Source: Sedimenticola selenatireducens DSM 17993
GTDB taxonomy: Bacteria; Pseudomonadota; Gammaproteobacteria; Chromatiales; Chromatiaceae
Reading direction: 5' to 3'
Length of the DNA: 64,000 bases
Assembly (NCBI RefSeq): GCF_000428045.1
Contig: NZ_ATZE01000010.1
Location: 90,072-154,071 of the forward strand
Position 1 is the first letter of the stretch, and each line of letters opens with the position of its first letter. The notes beneath the pieces are model-generated. The model was not told where the DNA came from and made no database searches. It worked only from the letters and a program-made list of their open reading frames with translations. A program made the position numbers and the translations under genes. This document shows, piece by piece, positions 34,213 to 42,581 of this stretch.

Positions 34213-34934
34213 GTACGAGTTCCGCCACACCACTGCTGCAGGCCGAGGGGCTGCACACCTATTATGGCGACAGCCACATCCTGCGCGGTATCGACCTCTC
34301 CATCGAAGCCGGTGAGACGGTCAGTCTGATGGGGCGAAACGGTATGGGCAAGACCACGACCCTGCGTTCACTCATTGGCCTGACACCGCCACGCCGGGGA
34401 CGCATTACCATTCGCGGCAAGGAATCCACCCGGCTCAACACCCATCAGGTGATTCGCCAGGGGATCGCCTTCGTGCCCGAGGACCGCGGCATCTTCCCCA
34501 ATCTGAGCGTGCTGGAGAATCTCACCATGGCGGCCCGTACCGGCCCGGATGGCCGCGACGAATGGAATCTGGACCGGGTGCTGGAGCTGTTCCCGCGACT
34601 GGGCCAACGGCTCACCAACATGGGCAACCAGCTATCCGGCGGTGAACAGCAGATGCTGACCATCGCCCGCGCCCTGATGACCAACCCGGACCTGATCATC
34701 CTGGACGAAGCGACCGAGGGGCTGGCCCCGCTGATCCGCCTGGAGATCTGGGTGGTAATCCGACACATCAAGTCGACCGGCATCGCCTCCATTATTGTGG
34801 ACAAGGACATCAACGCGCTGCTGCCGATCTGTGACCGCAACTACATCATCAACAAGGGTGAGGTGGTCTATCACGGGCGCTCCCGGGAGCTGCTGGAGAA
34901 CCCGGAACTGCACAAGCAGTATCTGGGGGTGTAG
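34209..34934 (+). CDS. LivF-type ABC transporter ATPase
   Basis: 241 residues. Walker A GRNGMGKTT, signature LSGGEQQMLTIA and Walker B LIILDEATEGL are present. Completes the livKHMGF-like set. A REP cluster follows. Confidence 0.95.
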   Translation: MSTSSATPLLQAEGLHTYYGDSHILRGIDLSIEAGETVSLMGRNGMGKTTTLRSLIGLTPPRRGRITIRGKESTRLNTHQVIRQGIAFVPEDRGIFPNLSVLENLTMAARTGPDGRDEWNLDRVLELFPRLGQRLTNMGNQLSGGEQQMLTIARALMTNPDLIILDEATEGLAPLIRLEIWVVIRHIKSTGIASIIVDKDINALLPICDRNYIINKGEVVYHGRSRELLENPELHKQYLGV

Positions 34935-34960
34935 CAGGTCGCAGGAACGCCTGCCTGGAA

Positions 34961-35074
34961 TCGGCCCGGGGCGGGCCTCCTACGGGCACATCGCCTTGCC
35001 TGACCCGTAGGAGCGGCTTCAGCCGCGAATTGGTTTTCACCACCGGCACGGGTCGCAGCTAAAGCAACTCCTAC
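34961..35074. repeat. REP cluster, GTAGGAG family
   Basis: Contains CCTCCTACGGG, then CCGTAGGAGCGGCTTCAGCCGCGAA and CAACTCCTACGAG in alternating orientation. The central unit matches REP elements common in pseudomonads. It marks the boundary between the transporter operon and the kinase gene. Confidence 0.65.
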
Positions 35075-35182
35075 GAGTATGGTCTTGAGGTAAAGGGATG
35101 TATTACAGGCGGCGCCCCCGCTGCGATCGATCCCGGGAATGGCGCAGCAAAAAATGAAACTGTGTAGAATGATGGAACGACT

Positions 35183-37036
35183 ATGCACGCGATCAGCCGA
35201 CTGTTCTCCACTATCACCATCCGCAAGCCGTTCTGGCTGTGGGTGGCAATCTGTCTGCTGGTGGGAGTCAGCACCGCCGCCCTGATCGGTATCCTGCACA
35301 CCACCAGCGCAGTCCGTCAGGAGGCGCAAACGCGTTTCTTTGAACAGTACAATCGCCAGCAGCTGATCCTGGCCGAACAGGCCGCTCACTCCATCGAGGA
35401 GACGTTCGCCACCTTCCGCAGAAATCTCAGCCTGGTCGCCAGCCTGTTCGAGGAAGACGGGGTTACCCGGGAGCGGGCACAGCTGCTCGGCGGCACACTG
35501 CAGCGAATGTATGAAAGCCTGATGGAGACCGATATTATCGACCTGGTGGTATTCGACAAGGCCGGTACAGTGGTGGCCATCAGCCCATCGGACAAGTATA
35601 CCCTGGGCCGCAACTACGCCTGGCGCAACTATTACCAGTGGGCCCGGGACGAAGGTCGGCCCGGGCAGATGTATCTCTCTCCCTTCATGCGCGTGGAGGG
35701 AGGTCAGAGCAGGGGCGACAAGGCACTGATCGTCGCCCAGGGGATCTACAACAAACAGGGCAGCTTTAACGGCGTCGCCATGTTTACCCTGAACTTCGAC
35801 AAATTGGCCAAACGGCAGGTGCTTTCGGTCACCATCGGCGAACACGGCTTTGCCTGGCTGGTGGATAACGATCAGCAATCGGTACTGGTGGACCCGTTGG
35901 GCCGGGTAACCGATCTGGACTTCACAACGACTTTTTTACCGCGCTGGCCAAAACTCTATAACCTGCTGATCTCCATGCAGGACGGCAGGCCAGGCACCGG
36001 CAGCTATGACTTTGTTGACCCGGTCGACCCGAAACAGTCGGTAAGCAAGCTGGTGGGTTACCAGCCGATACGCATCGAGGACCGGCTCTGGACCCTGGGC
36101 GTGGCCACACCGACCCGGGAAGTGGACGCCCTGCTCTCCTCCTTTCTGCAACAGCAGGAGCGTTACTCGGGTACCCTGGTGGTGATCATCTTCACCGGTA
36201 CCTTCATCCTGCTCAGCGCCCTGCTGTCATGGAATCACATCCTGGCCATACAGGTGGATCGCCGCACACTTGATTTGGCCGACGCGCGCGACCGCCTGGA
36301 ATCCACTTTTGACGAACTGCTCTCGTCCAAAAAATTGGCGGCGGTTGGCCATCTGGCGCTCGGTCTCGCCCACGAAATCCGCAACCCACTTTCGGCCATA
36401 CGCATGAATATCCAGATGATTCGCAAACGCACCAAAGCGGAAGGTCCGCTGGAGGAGCACTTCAGCATTGTCGAAGAGGAGATTCTGCGGCTCAACCGCT
36501 TGGTCAACGACGTTATGGATTTCGCCCGGGCCCGCCCGCTGCGACTGGAACAGACCAGCCTCAATCCCATCATTCACCGGGTGATGAAACTATTCGCCCA
36601 GCGCTTCAAGGAGGCCGGCATCCATACCGAGCTGCAACTGCGGGACGACCTCACTTTGGTATGCGATCCGGAGCAGATCGAACAAGTGATCCTGAACCTG
36701 GTCTCCAACGCCATCGAAGCACTGGAAGAGTGTGACGGTTATCGAGAACTGACCCTGATCCTGCGGCGTCACCGCCCCTACCTGTCACTCCAGGTGATCG
36801 ATAACGGCCACGGCATTGCCGCGGATGATCGTGAGAAAGTCTTTGATCCTTTCTATACCACCAAGGTTTCGGGTGGTGGCTTGGGGTTGCCGACACTGCA
36901 GGGTATTGTACTGCGTCACCAGGGAACCATTACGGTGGACAGCGCGCCGGGCGAGAAGACCTGCTTCACCTTGCTGCTGCCACTGGAAGGCCCACAGGAG
37001 CATGACCCACGCCAGCAAAACGAGAGCGAGACATGA
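35183..37036 (+). CDS. dCache-domain sensor histidine kinase
   Basis: 617 residues: N-terminal helix (about 15-38), a large periplasmic double-Cache region (about 40-320), second helix (about 330-352), HisKA with the phospho-acceptor His in GLAHEIRNPLSAI, and HATPase with NLVSNAIEAL and GGGLGLPT. dCache kinases sense small organic acids. Position between the aromatic-acid uptake operon and an organic-acid symporter suggests a carboxylate ligand (inference). Its response regulator follows after a repeat-containing gap. Confidence 0.93.
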   Translation: MHAISRLFSTITIRKPFWLWVAICLLVGVSTAALIGILHTTSAVRQEAQTRFFEQYNRQQLILAEQAAHSIEETFATFRRNLSLVASLFEEDGVTRERAQLLGGTLQRMYESLMETDIIDLVVFDKAGTVVAISPSDKYTLGRNYAWRNYYQWARDEGRPGQMYLSPFMRVEGGQSRGDKALIVAQGIYNKQGSFNGVAMFTLNFDKLAKRQVLSVTIGEHGFAWLVDNDQQSVLVDPLGRVTDLDFTTTFLPRWPKLYNLLISMQDGRPGTGSYDFVDPVDPKQSVSKLVGYQPIRIEDRLWTLGVATPTREVDALLSSFLQQQERYSGTLVVIIFTGTFILLSALLSWNHILAIQVDRRTLDLADARDRLESTFDELLSSKKLAAVGHLALGLAHEIRNPLSAIRMNIQMIRKRTKAEGPLEEHFSIVEEEILRLNRLVNDVMDFARARPLRLEQTSLNPIIHRVMKLFAQRFKEAGIHTELQLRDDLTLVCDPEQIEQVILNLVSNAIEALEECDGYRELTLILRRHRPYLSLQVIDNGHGIAADDREKVFDPFYTTKVSGGGLGLPTLQGIVLRHQGTITVDSAPGEKTCFTLLLPLEGPQEHDPRQQNESET

Positions 37037-37054
37037 ATATAAACTCCTTGTTTC

Positions 37055-37269
37055 AACCGCGAAGAACGCAAGGTTCGCAAAGAAATACAATAACTTATTT
37101 CCATTTTCTGCCTCAGGTTTGTATACAGAGCACTGCATCCTCGGCTCTGTTAGCGGTACATCCCAGCACCACCGTTCCTGCACCACTCCTTCGGTCCAAC
37201 TCTGCGGGTGAAAGATCAGGAGATTACAAGTCGATACTTTCCTTCGCATTCTTTGCGTCCTTAGCGGTT
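37055..37269. repeat. Inverted-repeat-bounded insertion between kinase and regulator genes
   Basis: A 31-base left end (37055-37085, beginning AACCGCGAAGAACGC) and a 32-base right end (37238-37269, whose complement begins AACCGCTAAGGACGC) form imperfect terminal inverted repeats around about 150 bases with no coding content. It looks like a MITE-like mobile repeat that split a formerly tight kinase-regulator pair. Confidence 0.6.
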
Positions 37270-37286
37270 GACATGGGATTTGCAGA

Positions 37287-38633
37287 ATGAAAAAAGCCCT
37301 GATAGTCGATGATGACCGCGCCATTCGCAGAACCCTGGAGCTGCACCTGATCGAGGAAGGTTTCGATGTCCTGACAGCCGAAGATGGTCAGCGCGGAGTG
37401 GAGCTGGCGCTGGGCGAACCGGTGGATATGGTGCTACTGGATCTGCGCCTGCCCAAGCTGGACGGCTTTGAGGTATTGCAGCAGATCAAACAGAAAAAAC
37501 CGGCCCTGCCGGTAGTGATGATCACCGCCTATGACGACATGCACACCGCCATTGAAGCTATTCGTCTGGGGGCCATCGACCACCTGGGCAAACCGCTGGA
37601 CCTGGATCAGCTGGACGAGGTGATCACCAAGATCAGCGAAATGGCCAGCCTGGCGGTAAATGGCATCCCCTTCTGCGATACCACCGAGTGTACCTTTCAG
37701 CCCAATGTCATCGTTGGTCGCAGCAAGAGCATGAAGGCGGTCTATAAGACCATCGGCGCGGTGGCCGACACCCGCGCCTCGGTACTGCTGCATGGCGAAA
37801 GCGGCACCGGCAAGGAGATGGTAGCGCGGGCAATTCACTTCAACGGCCAGTACCGGAACCACCCGTTTATTCCGCTGGTCTGCTCCTCCCTCGCCCCCAA
37901 TGTCCTGGAGAGCGAGCTGTTCGGCCATGAAAAGGGCGCCTTCACCGGCGCCATCAAGCAGAAGATGGGCAAGTTTGAACTGGCCCAGGGCGGCACCCTG
38001 TTTCTGGATGAGATCTCGGAGGTCTCACCCGATATTCAGCTCAAGTTGCTGCGTTTTCTGCAGGAGCGCGAATTCGAGCGGGTGGGCGGCAACGAAACCA
38101 TCAAGACCGACGTACGCATCATCACCGCCACCAACAAGGACCTGGCCACCCTGGTAAGTCAGGGCGAGTTCCGCCAGGATCTCTACTACCGACTCAAGGT
38201 GGTAACCATCGAACTCCCGACCCTGCGGGAGCGCCAGGAGGACATCCCGCTGCTGGTACAGTATTTCCTGGAGAAGATCCGCCGTGAGATGGGGCGTTCC
38301 GTGGAAATGATCCCGGAAGAGACCATGGCGCAGTTGAGAAGCTACTCCTGGCCGGGCAATGTGCGGGAGCTGGAGAATGCCCTGCGGCGAGCGGTGTTGC
38401 TGTCACCCAGCGATGTGCTGCTGCCCGAGACCCTGCAACTGGAGAGCAGCACCCCGCAAAAACGCCTGCCGCTGCTGATCAAAAGCATCCAGGAGCTGGA
38501 GAAGGAGCATATTGAAAATATTCTCGGGTTTACCGGTTACGAAAAGAAACGGGCCGCGCAGATCCTGGATATCTCCCGCCCCACCCTCAATGCCAGAATC
38601 CGCAGCTACGGTATTGAGGTGCCGGAAAAATAG
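37287..38633 (+). CDS. Sigma-54-dependent response regulator
   Basis: 448 residues: receiver with phospho-acceptor in [12 protein letters not shown]+ domain with Walker A GESGTGKE and the GAFTGA loop, and a Fis-type DNA-binding end ([20 protein letters not shown]). Partner of the dCache kinase upstream. It is a candidate activator of the sigma-54-like promoters at 28415 (benzoate-CoA ligase) and 40185 (symporter). Confidence 0.94.
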   Translation: MKKALIVDDDRAIRRTLELHLIEEGFDVLTAEDGQRGVELALGEPVDMVLLDLRLPKLDGFEVLQQIKQKKPALPVVMITAYDDMHTAIEAIRLGAIDHLGKPLDLDQLDEVITKISEMASLAVNGIPFCDTTECTFQPNVIVGRSKSMKAVYKTIGAVADTRASVLLHGESGTGKEMVARAIHFNGQYRNHPFIPLVCSSLAPNVLESELFGHEKGAFTGAIKQKMGKFELAQGGTLFLDEISEVSPDIQLKLLRFLQEREFERVGGNETIKTDVRIITATNKDLATLVSQGEFRQDLYYRLKVVTIELPTLRERQEDIPLLVQYFLEKIRREMGRSVEMIPEETMAQLRSYSWPGNVRELENALRRAVLLSPSDVLLPETLQLESSTPQKRLPLLIKSIQELEKEHIENILGFTGYEKKRAAQILDISRPTLNARIRSYGIEVPEK

Positions 38634-38720
38634 CTTGGGGAAAGTGCAGGGTTCAATAATCGCTGACGAGCAAAAAGCAGTTTTCCACAGTCGGTTAGCG
38701 CTGAGCATAGCCTGTTCCTG

Positions 38721-39752
38721 TCAGGCCCCGACCGCCCGTAACTCATCCGTCAACTGGCGCTCGTCAAGCTGTTGGAAATGGGCCTCGTCCGAAGGCACAC
38801 AGCCTCCCGCCATCTCATACCAGCCGTAACCGGCACTCCACTCCGGCAGATCCCTGCTCCCCTGCGGTGCACGTGGCAAACAGTACAGGATACCGGGATG
38901 GGCGATCAGGTTATAGGGAACCTTACGACCATGCAGTTCCTGGATATGGCGCCACGCCTCCTGTGCCGAATCAAACCGCTCGCAGGCCGCCGGATAGGCC
39001 ACCTGGCCACCATTGTGCGACCAGTGCCCCGCTGTAATCGGCAACGGCTCATCCCGCACGAACAGGTGGAAATGAAGATGATTGACCGAAGCACAGGCAC
39101 CATAACTGTTGTAGCCGACGCCGACGCCCGGCAAACCCTGTTGCAGGGCGGCTGTCACCCGCCAGATGTAATCATGATCAGCCTGCTGCAGAAACTGTGG
39201 CCGTCCCTCGCGCGCCTCGGGTACCAGCAGGCCGAGCAGCCGGACAAAGGGAAATTTATTGTACAGCAGCGACACATCCCTCCCCTCCAACGCCCCGCGC
39301 CAGAAGATCTCTTTTCGCAGAAAGGGTTTGGCAAAATGAAATCCGTCGGGATTGAACGGTGCCGAGAGCCCTGACACCCGCTGCTGAATCATGCGCGGTG
39401 GCCGCAGCGATCGAAGGGGGTTGAACTGAAGTTCCCAAGGCCCTTGGCGGCGCAGTCGTATCGGCCCTATCGCGTCAAAACCCAGCGCCATCAACTGGGA
39501 AAACACCAGCCGGTCATCCTTGGCATCATCCAGGGAACCACCCTGCTGGGAATCGGCATGGCGGGCACAAAGACGCTCAAACTTCCGCCGCAGTGGCCCG
39601 GACAATTCACCCCAGATCGCCGGATCGATCATCGCATTGGCCAGCACCAGAATAAACACACCCAGCTCATCGTATCCGTCCAGCATCTCTCTCAGACCGG
39701 CAGCGAAGGCGGTCTGATAAGTCTGCCGTGAATCAAATAAAGAGTTGCTCAT
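38721..39752 (-). CDS. GalT/HIT-fold nucleotidyl phosphorylase-like protein
   Basis: 343 residues. The HIT triad HLHFHLF (His225, 227, 229) follows a GYNSYGACASVN loop, resembling GDP-hexose phosphorylase/Ap4A phosphorylase branches of the GalT group. I chose the ATG at 39752 since the longer frame overlaps the permease remnant. Not part of an evident operon. The substrate is unknown. Confidence 0.65.
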   Translation of the reverse strand: MSNSLFDSRQTYQTAFAAGLREMLDGYDELGVFILVLANAMIDPAIWGELSGPLRRKFERLCARHADSQQGGSLDDAKDDRLVFSQLMALGFDAIGPIRLRRQGPWELQFNPLRSLRPPRMIQQRVSGLSAPFNPDGFHFAKPFLRKEIFWRGALEGRDVSLLYNKFPFVRLLGLLVPEAREGRPQFLQQADHDYIWRVTAALQQGLPGVGVGYNSYGACASVNHLHFHLFVRDEPLPITAGHWSHNGGQVAYPAACERFDSAQEAWRHIQELHGRKVPYNLIAHPGILYCLPRAPQGSRDLPEWSAGYGWYEMAGGCVPSDEAHFQQLDERQLTDELRAVGA

Positions 39753-39753
39753 A

Positions 39754-39984
39754 TCACTCGATTGGAAATAAAAAGATCCATTGGGCTGGGGGCAGACGCC
39801 TGGCCGCAACAGATCCATCCTCCGGCACCTTGCCAGCCAACTCGCGGCGCACCAGCACCAGACCGGCAATATTACTGGCCGGGCCCGCCAAAAGAAACAT
39901 CAACACGATACCGGGGGAGACCCCGGCAAACAACATAGGGAGCGGATTCAAGGGCCAACGCCGGGCCATTATCGAAAAAGGCAA
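39754..39984 (-). pseudogene. Fragment of an SO_0444/COG0701-type permease
   Basis: A 76-residue frame carries LPMLFAGVSPGIVLMFLLAGPASN followed by IAGLVLVRRELAG, a pattern typical of the C-terminal membrane part of this permease family. Full-length relatives have over 300 residues; no matching N-terminal part exists upstream. It is therefore a remnant, or the recalled similarity is coincidental. Confidence 0.45.
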
Positions 39985-40048
39985 TCATTGCGCTGAATTA
40001 TAGGGCTGTTGGCGTTCAGGAAAAAACCGTGACGGCCCGCCTGTATTT

Positions 40049-40107
40049 GTTACCTAACGTAACGAAACACACCCCAGACGCCACACCGTTTCGCTACCTG
40101 CGGTAAC
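40049..40107. promoter_or_regulatory. Two GTTAC-N5-GTAAC palindromes upstream of the symporter
   Basis: GTTACCTAACGTAAC at 40049-40063 is a perfect 5-5-5 palindrome, and GCTACCTGCGGTAAC at 40093-40107 has one mismatch. Centres are 44 bases apart. They lie 80-140 bases upstream of the sigma-54-like promoter, as expected for activator sites. The half-site is the same as in the 19650-19860 cluster, but the spacer is one base shorter. Confidence 0.45.
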
Positions 40108-40184
40108 AGTGAGACACCCCTGAGCACCATCAGAAATCAACCCGCATTCACTATCTGGTTGATAAAAATAGGAATTGTGTTTTC

Positions 40185-40200
40185 TGGCCTAAATCATGCA
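40185..40200 (+). promoter_or_regulatory. Sigma-54-like promoter for the symporter operon
   Basis: TGGCCTAAATCATGCA has GG and GC separated by 10 bases and close similarity to TGGCAC-N5-TTGCA. It lies about 150 bases before the small-subunit start, leaving a long leader with a duplicated TCTGTAGTT. Confidence 0.5.
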
Positions 40201-40348
40201 AAATGAAGCGCGGTCGCCAGGGGAGGATTCCCGAATCTGTAGTTCAGATGGAATTCGACTTGTTATGCCCCGGTTTTGATGCATCTGTAGTTGACCGGAA
40301 CATAGCGTCGAGACGAGCGCGCACTACTAATAATCCGGAGGACTTAAA

Positions 40349-40612
40349 ATGAGTACACAAAATACGTCTGGAATGGCCTATTGGAAGGCCAACGTCAGAC
40401 TCATCACAATCTCTTTGGTGATCTGGGCCGTATGTTCATACGGTTTCGGCATCATCCTTCGCCCCTTACTCGCCGGCATAAAGATTGGCGGCACTGACCT
40501 TGGATTCTGGTTCGCACAACAGGGCTCCATGATCGTATTCCTGGTGTTGATCTTTTTCTACGCCTACAAGATGAACCAGCTGGATCGTCAGTTTGACGTC
40601 CACGAAGACTAA
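40349..40612 (+). CDS. DUF4212 small subunit of a sodium:solute symporter
   Basis: 87 residues with two membrane helices (about 25-45 and 62-82). This DUF4212 protein is normally encoded just before a VC_2705-type symporter, as here. A clear GGAGGAC ribosome site precedes the ATG. Its partner transports acetate or a similar carboxylate. Confidence 0.92.
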   Translation: MSTQNTSGMAYWKANVRLITISLVIWAVCSYGFGIILRPLLAGIKIGGTDLGFWFAQQGSMIVFLVLIFFYAYKMNQLDRQFDVHED

Positions 40613-40628
40613 TTAAGGGGTTCGATTA

Positions 40629-42362
40629 ATGGAACTACAAACACTCACATATATCGTCGTCGGTCTGACCTTCGCGCTCTATATCGGCATTGCCGTATGG
40701 GCCCGCGCAAGTACGACCGGTGAGTTCTACGCAGCCGGTCGCGGAGTACACCCGGTCGCCAACGGCATGGCAACCGCCGCTGACTGGATGTCTGCTGCCT
40801 CCTTCATCTCCATGGCGGGCATTATTGCCTTCCAGGGCTATGACGCCTCCCTGTTCCTCATGGGCTGGACCGGTGGTTATGTACTGCTGGCCATGTTGCT
40901 GGCCCCTTACCTGCGTAAGTTCGGCAAATTCACCGTGCCGGAATTCATCGGTGACCGCTTCTACTCCAAGACCGCTCGTATCGTGGCGGTTATCTGTCTG
41001 ATCGTCGCTTCACTTACCTACGTAATCGGCCAGATGAAGGGTATCGGCGTGGCCTTTGGTCGCTTCCTGGAAGTGGATTACGACACCGGCCTCTACACGG
41101 GCATGGCGATCGTATTCTTCTATGCGGTGCTCGGTGGCATGAAGGGTATTACCTATACCCAGATCGCACAGTACTGCGTGCTGATCATGGCCTACACCAT
41201 TCCAGCCATCTTCATCTCCCTGCAGCTGACCGGTAATCCGATCCCGCAACTGGGGCTGTTCAGCAACACCGTAGCCGATGGCACGCCGCTGCTGGCCAAA
41301 CTGGACCAGACCATTGTGGATCTCGGCTTCGCGCAATATACCGCTCAGAAGACCAACACCCTGAATCTGGTGCTCTATACCTTCTCACTGATGATCGGTA
41401 CCGCGGGTCTGCCGCACGTGATCATCCGCTTCTTCACCGTACCCAAGGTCAAGGACGCCCGTTCATCCGCCGGCTGGGCGCTGGTGTTCATCAGCATCCT
41501 CTACACCACCGCTCCGGCTGTCGGCGCCATGGCCATGCTGAACCTGGCCAACACGGTACAGCCTGGCCCGGTTGCCGCGGCTGACGGCGCCCTGGAGTAT
41601 GAGGCACGTCCCCAGTGGTTCAAGAATTGGGAGACCACCGGTCTGCTGACATTCGAGGACAAGAATGGCAACGGCCGCGTCGAGTATCGTAAGGGTGATA
41701 GCAACGAGCTCAAGGTTGACCGTGACATCATGGTGCTGGCCAACCCGGAGATTGCCAAATAGCCCAACTGGGTGATCGCCCTGGTGGCCGCCGGTGGTCT
41801 GGCAGCGGCACTGTCGACAGCAGCGGGTCTGCTGCTGGCCATCGCCTCAGCCATTTCACATGATCTGTTGAAGGGTATATTCAATCCGCAGATTACTGAG
41901 AAAGGCGAACTGCTGGCAGCGCGTATTTCGATGGCAGGCGCCATCGCGGTAGCCGGCTATTTCGGCCTGCACCCCCCCGGCTTTGCGGCACAGGTGGTGG
42001 CGTTGGCCTTCGGTCTAGCCGCTTCTTCGATCTTCCCGGCATTGATGATGGGTATCTTCAACAAGCGCATGAACAACACCGGTGCGGTCGTGGGTATGTT
42101 GGTCGGTATCACCTCTACCCTGGTCTACATCTTCTGGTTCAAGGGCTGGTTCTTTATCCCCGGTACCGCGATGGCGGCCAATACTCCGGATAACTGGTTC
42201 CTTGGGATCTCTCCGGAAGCGTTTGGTGCCGTGGGCGCCATACTGAACTTCGTTTCAGCAGTCGTGGTATCCAAGGTTACCCAGGCTCCACCCGAGCATA
42301 TCCAGCACATGGTCGAGGACATCCGTACCCCTCGGGGTGCAGGTGGTGCCACCGGCCACTAA
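40629..42362 (+). pseudogene. VC_2705-type sodium:solute symporter, interrupted by an in-frame TAG
   Basis: The single frame 40629-42362 would encode 577 residues, the normal family length, but codon 378 (41760-41762) is TAG. Before it the reading is PEIAK and after it PNWVIALVAAGG, a continuous family match, so a single substitution such as TTG to TAG explains it. The two halves carry about nine and five helices. Possibilities are a recent pseudogene, a consensus error or readthrough. The upstream promoter, small subunit and downstream terminator are all intact. Confidence 0.88.
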
Positions 42363-42390
42363 TCACATAAGTTAAATGTGATGTAAGATA

Positions 42391-42417
42391 GGGCCTGCCT
42401 CGCGCAGGCCCTTTTTT
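42391..42417 (+). terminator. Rho-independent terminator after the symporter
   Basis: GGGCCTGC pairs perfectly with GCAGGCCC around CTCGC, followed by six T. A dispersed GTCCAGGGATGGAC repeat begins immediately after. Confidence 0.85.
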
Positions 42418-42419
42418 AT

Positions 42420-42540
42420 GTCCAGGGATGGACGTATACCGCGGAGGCCACGGATGGCCGGGAGCGGTATTTAATGATGGACGTATACCGCAGAGGCCAC
42501 GGATGGCCGGGAGCGATATTTAAAGGTGGACTTATACCGC
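42420..42540. repeat. Tandem 48-base repeat
   Basis: Copies at 42427-42474 and 42476-42523 differ at two positions; a partial third starts at about 42525. Each contains GATGGACGTATACCGC and GGATGGCCGGGAGCG. The leading GTCCA-GGGA-TGGAC hairpin also occurs at 48856 and 56201. Confidence 0.8.
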
Positions 42541-42581
42541 CAAGTACATCCGCCAACCTGTCATGCGAATGGGAACAGAAC

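Noticed and set aside
41760-41762. Pyrrolysine or other amber recoding in the symporter
   Set aside because: TAG is used as the normal stop of several genes in this window (for example the LivH- and LivF-type genes and the kinase at 4254), and no pyl genes are seen. A single mutation is simpler.
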